Origin: JBMYTN01 sp049604415
GTDB taxonomy: Bacteria; Pseudomonadota; Alphaproteobacteria; Rhodospirillales; Rhodospirillaceae
Length of the DNA: 34,610 nt
Direction: 5' to 3'
Assembly: GCA_049604415.1 (NCBI GenBank)
Contig: JBMYTN010000044.1
Coordinates: forward strand, 1-34,610
Positions 25,877-34,477 of this stretch are shown here, piece after piece. Numbering within the stretch: the first letter of the stretch is position 1; every line of letters starts with the position of its first letter. The notes under the pieces are model-generated. The model ran no database searches. It worked only from the letters and a program-made list of their open reading frames with translations, and was not told the DNA's origin. The translations under genes and the position numbers were made by a program.

Positions 25877-28807
25877 TTATTGTCCGATGCTGGAGAGCTT
25901 GGTGGCCCGACGGAAGGGCTGCGGAATGATATCCGAGCGCCAGGTCAAAGCCTGTTCCAGCAACAAATTCTGCTCGCGGACATGCTCCCGGAACGATCCG
26001 GTCGCCGGAGATGCTGCGGCCGAACGGCCGACATAAATCGCCCGGCGGGCATTGTGGTTCAGCTCTTCCAGGGCATATTCCAGCCGCCGGTCGACGAACA
26101 TCCAATAGCCCATATTGGCCGGTTCTTCCTGGCACCAGACCACATCGGCCTTGGGATAACGCCGCAGCACCGCCTGGATGGTGTCCTTCGGCCAGGGATA
26201 GAGTTGCTCCACCCGAACGATGACCACATCGTCAATGCCTTGCTCTTCCCGGGCCTGAACCAGCTCGTAATAGACCTTGCCGGTACACAGCACGATCCGC
26301 CGGATGTTTTCCTCTGGCTTCAGGCTGGTGGAGGTTTCCGGGATCACCCGGCGGAAGCCGCCATCGGTAAACTCGGACATGGTGCTGACGCACATTTTGT
26401 GCCGCAGCAAGGACTTCGGCGACATCATGATCATCGGCTTACGGAAGTTCCGCTTCACCTGACGGCGCAGGGCATGGAACAGGTTCGCCGGGGTGGTCAG
26501 GTTGCAGACATGCATATTGTCTTCGGCGCAGAGCTGCAGATAGCGTTCCGGACGGGCCGAGGAGTGCTCCGGACCCTGGCCTTCATAGCCATGGGGCAGC
26601 ATCACCACCAGACCGGACATCCGCAGCCATTTGCTTTCCGCCGAGCTGATGAACTGGTCAAAGATCACCTGCGCGCCATTGGCAAAATCGCCGAACTGGG
26701 CTTCCCAAAGCACCAGGGCTTCGGGCTCGGCCAGGGAGTAGCCATATTCATAGCCCAGCACCGAGAACTCAGACAGCGGGCTGTCAATGACCTCGAACCG
26801 GGCCTGGCTCTCATTGATGTTTTCCAACGGCAGATAGCGCCGCTCATCATTCTGATCGACCAGAACCGAATGCCGGTGGGAGAAAGTGCCGCGCCCGCTA
26901 TCCTGACCGGACAAGCGCACCGGGGTGCCCTCGGCCAGCAGGGTGCCAAAGGCCAGAGCCTCGCCCATGGCCCAGTCGAAGCCTTCGCCGGTTTCGAGCA
27001 TCTTGGCTTTGGCTTTGAGCTGGCGGACGATCTTGCTGTTGACGGCAAAGTTTTCCGGCGCGGTGGCCAGCGCGGTGCCGACCTCTTTCAGCAGATCCGG
27101 GGACACCGCCGTGTTTTCCTGGCGGTATTCCTCTTCACCGGCCATGGCTTCCAGGCCTTCCCACTTGCCCGCCAGCCAGTCGGCCTTGTTGGGCTTGTAG
27201 GTGTTTCCGGCCTCAAACTCGTCTTCCATCTTCGCCATGAAGGCGTTCTGGATGCCGTCGGCCTCTTCCTGGGTCAGGGTGCCTTCGGAGACCAGACGCT
27301 TGGCATAGAGATTGCGGGTGGTTTCCAGGCCGCCAATGGCCTTGTACATCACCGGGTTGGTGAAGGCGGGCTCATCGATTTCATTGTGGCCATAGCGGCG
27401 ATAGCAGACCATGTCCAACACCGCATCGACGCCGAATTCCTGGCGGAACTCGGTCACGATCCGGGCGGCGTGGACCACGGATTCCGGGTCATCGCCATTG
27501 ACGTGGAAAATCGGCGCCTGAACCATTTTCGCAATGTCGGAGCAATAGGTGCCCGAGCGGGAATATTGCGGCGCGGTGGTAAAGCCGATCTGGTTGTTGA
27601 TCACCACATGGATGGTGCCGCCGGTGCGGTAGCCGTTCAGCTCCGACAAGCCAAAGCATTCCGCCACCAGGCCCTGACCGGCAAAAGCCGCATCGCCATG
27701 GATCAGGATGGCCATGACCTTGGTGCGGTCCGCATCACCGATCTGGGTTTGCTTGGCCCGGACCTTGCCCAACACCACCGGATCCACCGCTTCCAGGTGG
27801 GACGGATTGGCTTGCAGGGACAAGTGGACAAACTTGCCGTCAAATTCCCGGTCCGCCGAGGTGCCCAGGTGATATTTCACATCGCCGGAGCCCTGCACAT
27901 CTTCCGGATTGGCGCTGTTGCCTTGGAATTCCGAGAAGATCGCCCGATAGGGCTTGTGCATGACCGAGGTCAGCACATTCAAACGGCCCCGGTGGGCCAT
28001 GCCGACATTGACCTCTTCCAGGCCAAGCTGGCTGCCGCGCTTCAGGATCTGTTCCAGCGCCGGGACCACGGCCTCGCCGCCTTCCAGACCGAAGCGCTTG
28101 GTGCCGGTATATTTGATCTGCAGGAACTTTTCGAAGCCTTCGGCCTCGGTCAGCCGCTCCAGAATGGCGGTCTTGCCCTGCTTGGTGAAGTCAGAGCGGT
28201 TATGCCCGGCTTCAATGCGCTTTTGGATCCAGCTTTTTTGCTCCGGATCCTGGATATGCATGAATTCAACGCCAATGGTGCCGCAATAGGTGGCCCGCAG
28301 CGCCTCCAGGATCTGGCGCAGGGTGGCGGATTCCATGCCCAACACATTGTCGATATAGATCGGGCGGTCCAAATCCTCATCGGTGAAGCCATGGAACTGA
28401 TAGCCCAGCTCCGGATGGACCTTGGTGGCGTCCAGCGACAGCGGATCCAAGGTGGCCATCAAATGGCCCCGCACCCGATAGGCCCGAATCAGCATCAGGG
28501 CGCGGATGGCATCGATCACCCGGGCACGGACGGTTTTTTCGTCCATGCCTCCCCCGGGCTTGCCTTTCCCCCCTTTGGCCGGCGGCGCAGCATCGGGATC
28601 AGCGGCCCCGACCACCTTGTTGTTGCGCTTCGCCCAGCTCGGACCAATCAGATCGGCACCCAGCTCTTCGGCACCGTCATGAAACTCTTCGAACAGCTCA
28701 ATCCAGCTGGGATCCACGGAGGACGGATCCTCCAAATACCGGCTGTAGACCTCCGCGATATAGATCGCGTTGGAACCTGACAGGAAAGACGTCTCCACCT
28801 TATCCAC
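25877..28807 (-). CDS. sucA: 2-Oxoglutarate dehydrogenase E1 component
   Basis: A 976-residue thiamine-diphosphate enzyme that decarboxylates 2-oxoglutarate and succinylates E2. It has the E1o N-terminal segment (FLSGSNAIYIAEVYSRYLEDPSSVDPSW), the HRGRLNVL region, HGDAAFAGQGLVAE and INNQIGFTT of the cofactor site, and the C-terminal GTGKVYYEL-like segment (VLCTGKVYYELV) with EEPANMGYW. A Pro/Gly/Lys-rich insert lies near residues 70-90. Length is normal. The start is a GTG at 28807; the GTG at 28798 is better placed relative to AAGGGG and could be used instead. It follows sucD after a 321-base spacer, so it may have its own promoter. Confidence 0.97.
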   Translation of the reverse strand: MDKVETSFLSGSNAIYIAEVYSRYLEDPSSVDPSWIELFEEFHDGAEELGADLIGPSWAKRNNKVVGAADPDAAPPAKGGKGKPGGGMDEKTVRARVIDAIRALMLIRAYRVRGHLMATLDPLSLDATKVHPELGYQFHGFTDEDLDRPIYIDNVLGMESATLRQILEALRATYCGTIGVEFMHIQDPEQKSWIQKRIEAGHNRSDFTKQGKTAILERLTEAEGFEKFLQIKYTGTKRFGLEGGEAVVPALEQILKRGSQLGLEEVNVGMAHRGRLNVLTSVMHKPYRAIFSEFQGNSANPEDVQGSGDVKYHLGTSADREFDGKFVHLSLQANPSHLEAVDPVVLGKVRAKQTQIGDADRTKVMAILIHGDAAFAGQGLVAECFGLSELNGYRTGGTIHVVINNQIGFTTAPQYSRSGTYCSDIAKMVQAPIFHVNGDDPESVVHAARIVTEFRQEFGVDAVLDMVCYRRYGHNEIDEPAFTNPVMYKAIGGLETTRNLYAKRLVSEGTLTQEEADGIQNAFMAKMEDEFEAGNTYKPNKADWLAGKWEGLEAMAGEEEYRQENTAVSPDLLKEVGTALATAPENFAVNSKIVRQLKAKAKMLETGEGFDWAMGEALAFGTLLAEGTPVRLSGQDSGRGTFSHRHSVLVDQNDERRYLPLENINESQARFEVIDSPLSEFSVLGYEYGYSLAEPEALVLWEAQFGDFANGAQVIFDQFISSAESKWLRMSGLVVMLPHGYEGQGPEHSSARPERYLQLCAEDNMHVCNLTTPANLFHALRRQVKRNFRKPMIMMSPKSLLRHKMCVSTMSEFTDGGFRRVIPETSTSLKPEENIRRIVLCTGKVYYELVQAREEQGIDDVVIVRVEQLYPWPKDTIQAVLRRYPKADVVWCQEEPANMGYWMFVDRRLEYALEELNHNARRAIYVGRSAAASPATGSFREHVREQNLLLEQALTWRSDIIPQPFRRATKLSSIGQ

Positions 28808-29128
28808 CCCTTATAAGCAGGGCCTTTTGGAAAGCGTCGGCGGGAAATTATCCGGCCCGCCGGCGTTTCCCTAGCAGGCAATTCAATTTAGCCACGAGAT
28901 ATCCCGCGACCCCCTGTTGTGAGCTTTTTCATCCAGCAAGCCCCTTTCGGCTCGATGGGAAACGCTCCGACGTGTCATAGGGAGCATCCTGTTACCAATG
29001 CTCCTGAAACCTCATTGTTCCGTTCAGGCAGACCGCTTCGCGATGGCGGTTTTCTGGGGGAAAGGAGGACCGGACCAACCGGATCGGCCCTCCCTTGCCC
29101 GAACGTTTAACCCTAAAACCCGAAGGCC
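28808..29128 (-). other. sucD-sucA spacer with imperfect hairpin
   Basis: This 321-base gap holds no gene. An imperfect G/C-rich hairpin lies at 29061-29096 (GGAGG 29064-29068 with CCTCC 29089-29093, then CCG/CGG and CC/GG around AACC). Its minus-strand 3' flank is TTTCCCCC, so termination would be poor. The AT-richer part near 28875-28900 may contain a sucA promoter, but no clear -35/-10 pair was found. Confidence 0.5.
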
Positions 29129-30007
29129 TTAGGCTTTGGACATGGCCGCAACCATGGTGCTGCCCAGCGCCGACGGGCTGTCGGCGACCAGGATACCGGC
29201 AGACTTCATGGCTTCCATCTTGTCTTCGGCGGTCCCCTTCCCGCCGGAGATAATGGCGCCCGCATGGCCCATCCGCTTGCCCGGAGGCGCGGTGACACCA
29301 GCGATAAAGCCACACATCGGCTTCTTCACCGAAGAGGCCTTGATGAACTCGGCGGCTTCTTCTTCTGCGGACCCGCCGATTTCACCAATCATGATGATAC
29401 CTTCGGTTTCCGGATCGCCCAGGAACATGTCCAGGCAGTCGATGAAGTTAGTGCCGTTGACCGGGTCACCGCCAATGCCGATGCAGGTGGTCTGACCCAG
29501 GCCCGCCGCCGTGGTTTGGTGCACGGCTTCATAGGTCAGGGTCCCGGAGCGGGAGACGACGCCGATTTTGCCGCGCTTGTGAATGTGACCGGGCATGATG
29601 CCGATCTTGCATTCACCCGGGGTGATCACACCCGGGCAGTTCGGGCCAACCAGGCGGGTGCTGCTGCCCTTCAGGGCGCGCTTCACCTTGACCATGTCCA
29701 TCACCGGAATGCCTTCGGTGATGCAGACAGCCAGTTCCACTTCCGCCGCAATGGCTTCCAGGATCGCATCAGCCGCAAACGGCGGCGGCACATAGATCAC
29801 GGAGGCATTGCAGCCGGTGGCTTCCTTCGCCGCAGCGACGGTGTCGAACACCGGCAGGTCCAAATGCTTGGAACCGCCTTTGCCCGGGGTCACGCCGCCG
29901 ACCATGTTGGTGCCATAGGCGATGGCCTGCTCGGAGTGGAAGGTCCCTTGAGAGCCAGTGAAGCCCTGGCAGATGACCTTGGTGTCCTTGCCGATAAGAA
30001 CAGACAT
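29129..30007 (-). CDS. sucD: Succinyl-CoA synthetase alpha subunit
   Basis: A 292-residue subunit that binds CoA and carries the phosphohistidine during interconversion of succinyl-CoA and succinate with ATP/GTP formation. The N-terminal Rossmann domain begins ICQGFTGSQGTFHSEQAI, the CoA site includes GGVTPGKGG, and the active His is in RMGHAGAI (about residue 248). Length is normal. Its ATG overlaps the sucC stop by one base (TAATG) and is preceded by AAGGAGG within the end of sucC, so the two subunits are translationally coupled, as fits a 1:1 complex. Confidence 0.98.
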   Translation of the reverse strand: MSVLIGKDTKVICQGFTGSQGTFHSEQAIAYGTNMVGGVTPGKGGSKHLDLPVFDTVAAAKEATGCNASVIYVPPPFAADAILEAIAAEVELAVCITEGIPVMDMVKVKRALKGSSTRLVGPNCPGVITPGECKIGIMPGHIHKRGKIGVVSRSGTLTYEAVHQTTAAGLGQTTCIGIGGDPVNGTNFIDCLDMFLGDPETEGIIMIGEIGGSAEEEAAEFIKASSVKKPMCGFIAGVTAPPGKRMGHAGAIISGGKGTAEDKMEAMKSAGILVADSPSALGSTMVAAMSKA

Positions 30008-31206
30008 TATTTCGCCTCCTTGACGGCCTTGACGACCTTCTCTGCAGCGTCGGCCAGATTGTCAGCGGCAATGATGGGCAGACCGGACTCGCTCATGATC
30101 TTCTTGCCCAGATCCACATTGGTGCCTTCCAGACGCACCACCAAGGGCACATTCAGGGAGACTTCCTTGGCAGCCGCGACCACGCCCTCGGCGATCACGT
30201 CACAGCGCATGATGCCCCCGAAGATGTTGACCAGGATGCCTTCCACATTCGGGTCGGACAGGATGATCTTAAAGGCAGCGGTGACCCGCTCCTTGGTGGC
30301 ACCGCCACCCACATCCAGGAAGTTGGCCGGAGAGCCGCCCTTCAGCTGGATGATGTCCATGGTGGCCATGGCCAGACCGGCCCCGTTCACCATGCAGCCG
30401 ATGGTGCCATCGAGCTTGATGTAGTTCAGGTCGTATTTGGACGCTTCCAACTCCATCGGGTCTTCTTCGTCTTCATCGCGATATTCCATGATATCGGCGT
30501 GACGATAGAGCGCGTTGGAATCGAAGTTCATCTTACAGTCCAGCGGGATCACAGCGCCCTCGCCGGTGACCACCAGCGGGTTGATTTCCAGCATGGAGCA
30601 GTCGGTGTCGGTGAAGCATTTGTAAAGCGCCATCAGCATCTTCACAAAAGCCCCGACTTGCTTGCCTTCCAGGCCCAGGGCAAAGGCAACATTGCGGCAA
30701 TGGAAGCCGGAGATGCCGGTGGCCGGATCGATGTCTTGGAAGAAGATCTTTTCCGGGGTCTCGGCCGCAACTTCTTCAATGTCCATGCCGCCTTCGGTGG
30801 AGGCCATCACGGTCACCGAGGAGGTGGCGCGGTCAACCAGCAGCGCCATATACAGCTCGCGCTTGATGTCGCAGCCGTCTTCGATATAGACGCGCTTGAC
30901 CTGCTTGCCTTCCGGACCGGACTGGTGGGTCACCAGGGTGTTGCCGAGCATTTGCTTGGCATTCTCGGCCACCTCTTCGGAGGATTTGACGACGCGCACG
31001 CCGCCCTTATCGCCCGCTTCGGCTTCCTTGAACTTACCCTTGCCCCGGCCACCGGCGTGGATTTGGGACTTCACAACAAAAACCGGACCGCCCAGGTCCG
31101 TGGCAACGGTTTTGGCCTCGTCGGGGGTGTAGGCCACACCCCCTTTGAGAACCGGAACACCGTATTTGGCCAAAACCTGCTTGGCCTGATACTCATGAAT
31201 ATTCAT
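30007..31206 (-). CDS. sucC: Succinyl-CoA synthetase beta subunit
   Basis: A 399-residue ATP-grasp subunit that binds nucleotide and succinate. MNIHEYQAKQVLAKYGVPV, the AGGRGKGKF loop, LEINPLVVT and the C-terminal NIFGGIMRCDVIAEG are diagnostic. Length is typical for the bacterial ATP- or GTP-using enzyme; nucleotide preference cannot be told. GGAG lies about ten bases before the ATG. It sits 39 bases downstream of mdh and overlaps sucD, forming the first part of the TCA operon. Confidence 0.98.
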   Translation of the reverse strand: MNIHEYQAKQVLAKYGVPVLKGGVAYTPDEAKTVATDLGGPVFVVKSQIHAGGRGKGKFKEAEAGDKGGVRVVKSSEEVAENAKQMLGNTLVTHQSGPEGKQVKRVYIEDGCDIKRELYMALLVDRATSSVTVMASTEGGMDIEEVAAETPEKIFFQDIDPATGISGFHCRNVAFALGLEGKQVGAFVKMLMALYKCFTDTDCSMLEINPLVVTGEGAVIPLDCKMNFDSNALYRHADIMEYRDEDEEDPMELEASKYDLNYIKLDGTIGCMVNGAGLAMATMDIIQLKGGSPANFLDVGGGATKERVTAAFKIILSDPNVEGILVNIFGGIMRCDVIAEGVVAAAKEVSLNVPLVVRLEGTNVDLGKKIMSESGLPIIAADNLADAAEKVVKAVKEAK

Positions 31207-31245
31207 GGATCGATGTCTCCAGATTTAGCGTCGGCTCAAATCGGC

Positions 31246-32202
31246 TTATTTCGGCATCAGTTCCGCAGTGGCGGTCAGCAGACCTTGCACCGCTTTGACG
31301 GAGTGGTCGAACATGGCCTTTTCGTCTTCGTTCAGCTCGATCTCGACAACCTTTTCGATGCCGCCCGCGCCGATCACGGTGGGCACACCGACATAGAGGC
31401 CGTCCAGGCCATATTGGCCGTCAACATAGGCCGCGCAGGGCAGAACCCGCTTTTGGTCCTTCAGATAGGCTTCGGCCATTTGGATGGCGGAGGCTGCCGG
31501 GGCATAGAAGGCGGAGCCGGTCTTCAGCAGACCAACGATTTCCGCGCCACCATCCCGGGTGCGCTGCACAATGGCGTCCAGCTTTTCCTGAGTGGTCCAG
31601 CCCAGCTTCACCAGATCCGGCAGCGGAATGCCAGCCACGGTAGAGTAGCGCACCAGCGGCACCATGGTGTCGCCATGGCCGCCGAGCACAAAGGCGGTCA
31701 CGTCTTTGACGCTGACACCGAACTCTTCAGCCAGGAAGTAGCGGAAGCGGGCGCTATCCAGAACGCCAGCCATGCCGACCACCATGTTGTGCGGCAGGCC
31801 GGAGACTTCGCGCAGGGCCCAAACCATGGCGTCCAGCGGGTTGGTGATGCAGATCACGAAGGCGTTCGGGCAGTTGTTTTTGATGCCTTCGCCGACGGCG
31901 GCCATCACCTTGGCATTGGTGGCGATCAGATCGTCACGGCTCATGCCCGGCTTGCGCGGCACACCGGCGGTGACGATCACCACATCGGCGTCTTTGATGG
32001 CGCTGTAGTCATTGGACCCGGAATAGGCGGCGTCGACGCCTTCAACCGGGGTGGATTCGGCAATATCCAGGCCCTTACCCTGAGGAATGCCTTCTGCGAT
32101 GTCGAACAGAACGACATCACCGAGTTCCTTCAGGCCAACGAGGTGGGCGAGCGTGCCGCCGATGTTGCCTGCACCGACCAGGGCGATCTTATTGCGAGCC
32201 AT
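31246..32202 (-). CDS. mdh: Malate dehydrogenase (NAD-dependent)
   Basis: A 318-residue enzyme that oxidises malate to oxaloacetate. It belongs to the lactate-dehydrogenase-like bacterial MDH group: NAD motif VGAGNIGG, substrate loop VPRKPGMSRDDL with the malate-type Arg, ITNPLDAM, and catalytic His176 in GGHGDTM. The ATG is preceded by AAGGGGA. It is the first gene of the mdh-sucCD-sucAB-lpd cluster, an order common in alphaproteobacteria, and the 5' region upstream contains extended inverted repeats that may control the whole cluster. Confidence 0.98.
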   Translation of the reverse strand: MARNKIALVGAGNIGGTLAHLVGLKELGDVVLFDIAEGIPQGKGLDIAESTPVEGVDAAYSGSNDYSAIKDADVVIVTAGVPRKPGMSRDDLIATNAKVMAAVGEGIKNNCPNAFVICITNPLDAMVWALREVSGLPHNMVVGMAGVLDSARFRYFLAEEFGVSVKDVTAFVLGGHGDTMVPLVRYSTVAGIPLPDLVKLGWTTQEKLDAIVQRTRDGGAEIVGLLKTGSAFYAPAASAIQMAEAYLKDQKRVLPCAAYVDGQYGLDGLYVGVPTVIGAGGIEKVVEIELNEDEKAMFDHSVKAVQGLLTATAELMPK

Positions 32203-32231
32203 GGAGTCCCCTTTCGATTAACGAGTTCGTC

Positions 32232-32292
32232 TAGAGCCGTTTTGAAGACCCTGACCCGAGAGACGGATCAAAAGGGCCGTCAGAAGGCTCTA
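32232..32292 (-). repeat. Bulged inverted repeat in the mdh leader
   Basis: TAGAGCC (32232-32238) pairs with GGCTCTA (32286-32292), and directly adjoining GTTTTGA (32239-32245) pairs with TCAAAAG (32268-32274), leaving an 11-base bulge on one side. It begins 30 bases upstream of the mdh start, so the mRNA leader of the TCA cluster would fold here. No known riboswitch is recognised. Confidence 0.6.
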
Positions 32293-32305
32293 AGCCGTTA
32301 GAGTT

Positions 32306-32317
32306 GGAGCATGCTCC
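32306..32317. repeat. Perfect 12-base palindrome upstream of mdh
   Basis: GGAGCATGCTCC reads the same on both strands and is flanked by GTT and AGCCAAC, which extend the dyad. It lies between the candidate mdh promoter and the leader repeat and has the look of an operator for a dimeric regulator. The following bases (GCC..., GTGGGTCC) also resemble the palindrome at the window start, so it may be a decayed copy of that element. Confidence 0.5.
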
Positions 32318-32557
32318 CAGCCAACCAGTGGGTCCTTGGTCCAGGACGATCGACCGAAAACAGCTCTTGAGCATGGGAATGCGTAAGTAGCGGAGCCGCG
32401 TCCTGCATCCTCCCCCAAGGATCGCGGCGGGCCTTGTGGTAACGCGATTTTGCCCGTCAGGCAAGGCGTTTGGCCGATTGATTGCCTCTGTCTTTTCGTC
32501 GTTTAGGGTGCAGTGCGAAATGAACGCAAGGGGCGATAAAAACCGGACCTCTGCGCC

Positions 32558-32725
32558 TTAAGTCCCCGCATCTGTTTGTCCTTTCCCGTGATGCGGACTA
32601 TGCACCTGCATCCCGGTTTCCGGATCGACCCTCTCGATTCTCACCGCAAAAGACCCTTCATTCGTCAGGGGCGACGGCACCTTTCGCGGGGCAAGAGCGG
32701 ACCCCTGCTCCCCCAATGGTTTCAT
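32558..32725 (-). CDS. Possible small protein, 55 residues
   Basis: An open frame upstream of mdh on the same strand, starting MKPLGEQGSALAPRK with GAGAAA six bases before the ATG, and containing EGSFAVRIERVDPETG, which looks protein-like. No family is recognised, third-base composition is mixed, and it overlaps no other gene. It may equally be chance in a GC-rich spacer. Confidence 0.28.
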   Translation of the reverse strand: MKPLGEQGSALAPRKVPSPLTNEGSFAVRIERVDPETGMQVHSPHHGKGQTDAGT

Positions 32726-32840
32726 AATTGTTTCTCGGTCCAGATCTTGCCGCCATGGACGCCTGCGGCCATAGAGAGGGGATGTCCTTTTCCCGGGCTT
32801 AGGGTCCAAATTCCAGGGGGCTCCTTTGAGGCCCAGCCAC

Positions 32841-32885
32841 CCTTGCCCCACCTGGCCTTACCCCATCTGGCCTTGCCCCGTCGGC
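32841..32885. repeat. Three 15-base tandem repeats upstream of chrA
   Basis: Units CCTTGCCCCACCTGG, CCTTACCCCATCTGG and CCTTGCCCCGTCGGC follow directly, then a partial CCTTG. They end about 20 bases before the transporter start and could affect its leader or vary in copy number. Confidence 0.7.
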
Positions 32886-32908
32886 CCTTGTAGCGAGTAT
32901 GTCCCACC

Positions 32909-34240
32909 ATGAGCGATACGCCCGAAGCCGCCCAAGAACCATCCGAAGGCACCACCGCCCCCTCCACCTCGGGGCCTCCGGGAACGGCGATGGAGGTGTT
33001 CAAAGCGTTCTTTCTGTTGGGCTTAACCTCCTTTGGCGGGCCGACCGCCCATTTGGGTTTTTTCCGCGAAGCCTTTACCCAAAAGCGGAAATGGCTGACC
33101 GATGCGGCCTATGCGGATCTGGTGGCGCTCTGTCAGTTCCTGCCCGGCCCGGCGAGCTCGCAAACCGGCTTCGCCATCGGCCTGTTGCGGGCCGGACCGG
33201 CGGGCGCGGCAGCGGCGTTTGTGGCCTTCACCCTGCCCTCGGCCCTGGCCATGGGGGCGTTTGGCGTTCTGGCCGCGAGCCTGCCCGACGGCATGGGTGC
33301 GGGCGTTTTGCATGGTCTTAAGGTGGTCGCCGTGGCGGTGGTTGCCCAGGCGGTGTTGGGCATGGCGCGCAGCCTGTGCCCGGATAACACCCGGGCCGGA
33401 CTCGCCTTTTTTGCCCTGGCCCTGATGCTGGCTTGGCCTGAGGACAGCCTCCTGCCCCTGGCGGTGGTGCAGTTGATCCCGTTTTTTGTCGGCGGGGCTG
33501 TGGGCTATTGGCTGCTGCAGAAGGCGATTGCCGGTGCGGGTTCGAGCTCAGGTTCCGGCTCCGGCTCCGGCTCCGGCACCACCAGTGATGACGAGGCCGC
33601 ACCGCTGTCGGTGCCACTCTCCCAGCGCTTTGGTGTCGGCCTGTTGGTCAGCGTCCCGGTCTTGCTGCTGGTCCTGCCGGTGCTGGCCGGTCTGACCGGG
33701 TCGTCCTTCCTGGACTTTTTTGACGCCATTTTCCGCTCCGGTGCCCTGGTGTTTGGCGGTGGGCATGTGGTCCTGCCGCTGCTGCAGGAATCCGTGGTCG
33801 ATCCAGGCTATCTGAGCGCCGATGACTTCCTGGCGGGCTATGGCGTGGTCCAGGCCATGCCGGGGCCGTTGTTCACCATCGCCTCCCATATGGGGGCGGC
33901 GGCGGGCATGGCGGGCACCATCCCCGGCGGTGCCTTGATCGGCTGCCTGATGGCGACCATCGCGATCTTCCTGCCGGGCTTTTTGCTGCTGCTGGGCACC
34001 CTGCCATTTTGGGCCAGCCTGCGCGACAAGCCGAAAATCCGCGCCGCTCTGGCCGGGGTCAATGCCGCCGTGGTCGGGCTGTTGGGGGCCGCGCTCTATG
34101 ACCCAGTGTTCACCGCCGCTGTGACCGACAAGGCCGATGTCGCCGGGATCGCTTTGGCCTATTTCTGCCTGGCGGGTCTGAAACTGCCGCCCTGGCTGGT
34201 GGTGGTCGGCGGCGGATTGGTGGGGCTGGTGTTGGTTTAA
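32909..34240 (+). CDS. chrA: Chromate transporter family protein (ChrA)
   Basis: A 443-residue inner-membrane protein of the long, two-domain CHR type. The first half has GLTSFGGPTAHLGFFREAF and LCQFLPGPASSQTGFAIG; the second half has LVFGGGHVVLPLLQESVV and VQAMPGPLFTIASHMGAA, the repeated FGGG/PGP motifs of the family. Together they make about ten membrane segments. Members export chromate in some bacteria, but many have other or unknown roles. The two halves are joined by an unusual Gly-Ser linker (about residues 211-225) encoded by TCCGGC repeats. The N-terminal 25 residues are Pro/Thr/Glu-rich and cytoplasmic. The ribosome-binding site before the ATG is weak. Confidence 0.9.
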   Translation: MSDTPEAAQEPSEGTTAPSTSGPPGTAMEVFKAFFLLGLTSFGGPTAHLGFFREAFTQKRKWLTDAAYADLVALCQFLPGPASSQTGFAIGLLRAGPAGAAAAFVAFTLPSALAMGAFGVLAASLPDGMGAGVLHGLKVVAVAVVAQAVLGMARSLCPDNTRAGLAFFALALMLAWPEDSLLPLAVVQLIPFFVGGAVGYWLLQKAIAGAGSSSGSGSGSGSGTTSDDEAAPLSVPLSQRFGVGLLVSVPVLLLVLPVLAGLTGSSFLDFFDAIFRSGALVFGGGHVVLPLLQESVVDPGYLSADDFLAGYGVVQAMPGPLFTIASHMGAAAGMAGTIPGGALIGCLMATIAIFLPGFLLLLGTLPFWASLRDKPKIRAALAGVNAAVVGLLGAALYDPVFTAAVTDKADVAGIALAYFCLAGLKLPPWLVVVGGGLVGLVLV

Positions 34241-34258
34241 GACGGAGGAGTTTGTTTT

Positions 34259-34387
34259 GTTCGGGCTGCGCCCGAACTTTGTTGCCCTCAAGCGCCGGGC
34301 CGGTTTGTTTTTCGTTCGGGCTTTGCCCGAACTTTGTTGCCCTCAAGCGCCGGGCGGGGTTGTTTTTCGTTCGGGCTTCGCCCGAAC
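34259..34387. repeat. Three 55-base tandem repeats, each with a perfect hairpin
   Basis: GTTCGGGC-NNN-GCCCGAAC occurs at 34259-34277, 34314-34332 and 34369-34387, with a constant 55-base period. Between them lies TTTGTTGCCCTCAAGCGCC, a G/C stretch and a TTTTTC tract. Stem arms are identical while the 3-base loop changes (TGC, TTT, TTC), which implies pairing is maintained. The set begins 18 bases after the chrA stop and may terminate it, or be REP-like. Confidence 0.9.
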
Positions 34388-34429
34388 TCTGCTGCCCTCA
34401 GGCGCCGGGCGGCCTCCGGCCTTGGCTTA

Positions 34430-34447
34430 CGGGACCTAAAGGTCCCG
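34430..34447. repeat. Short perfect inverted repeat
   Basis: CGGGACCT and AGGTCCCG pair with two A bases between, next to the repeat arrays. Too tight a loop for a stable RNA hairpin of full length, so it may be a DNA-level site or part of an unrecognised element. Confidence 0.5.
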
Positions 34448-34477
34448 GGGCCTCATCGGCCCAGTCGAGCCCTACCA

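Larger units (their letters stand above)
32203..32908. other. Long intergenic region upstream of mdh and chrA
   Basis: About 700 bases separate two divergent genes. A weak candidate mdh promoter on the minus strand is TTGCCT (32464-32459), 17 bases, TACCAC (32441-32436); the -35 also forms TTGCC/GGCAA with the downstream bases. Inverted repeats, a possible small ORF and a 15-base tandem repeat are listed separately. The larger open frames on both strands here have no family resemblance. Confidence 0.45.

Noticed and set aside
25868..28780. 970-codon plus-strand frame opposite sucA
   Set aside because: Pure antisense of a conserved enzyme in high-GC DNA.
32576..32893. 105-codon plus-strand frame before chrA
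   Set aside because: Translation is low in structure and ends in the 15-base repeats; no ribosome-binding site.
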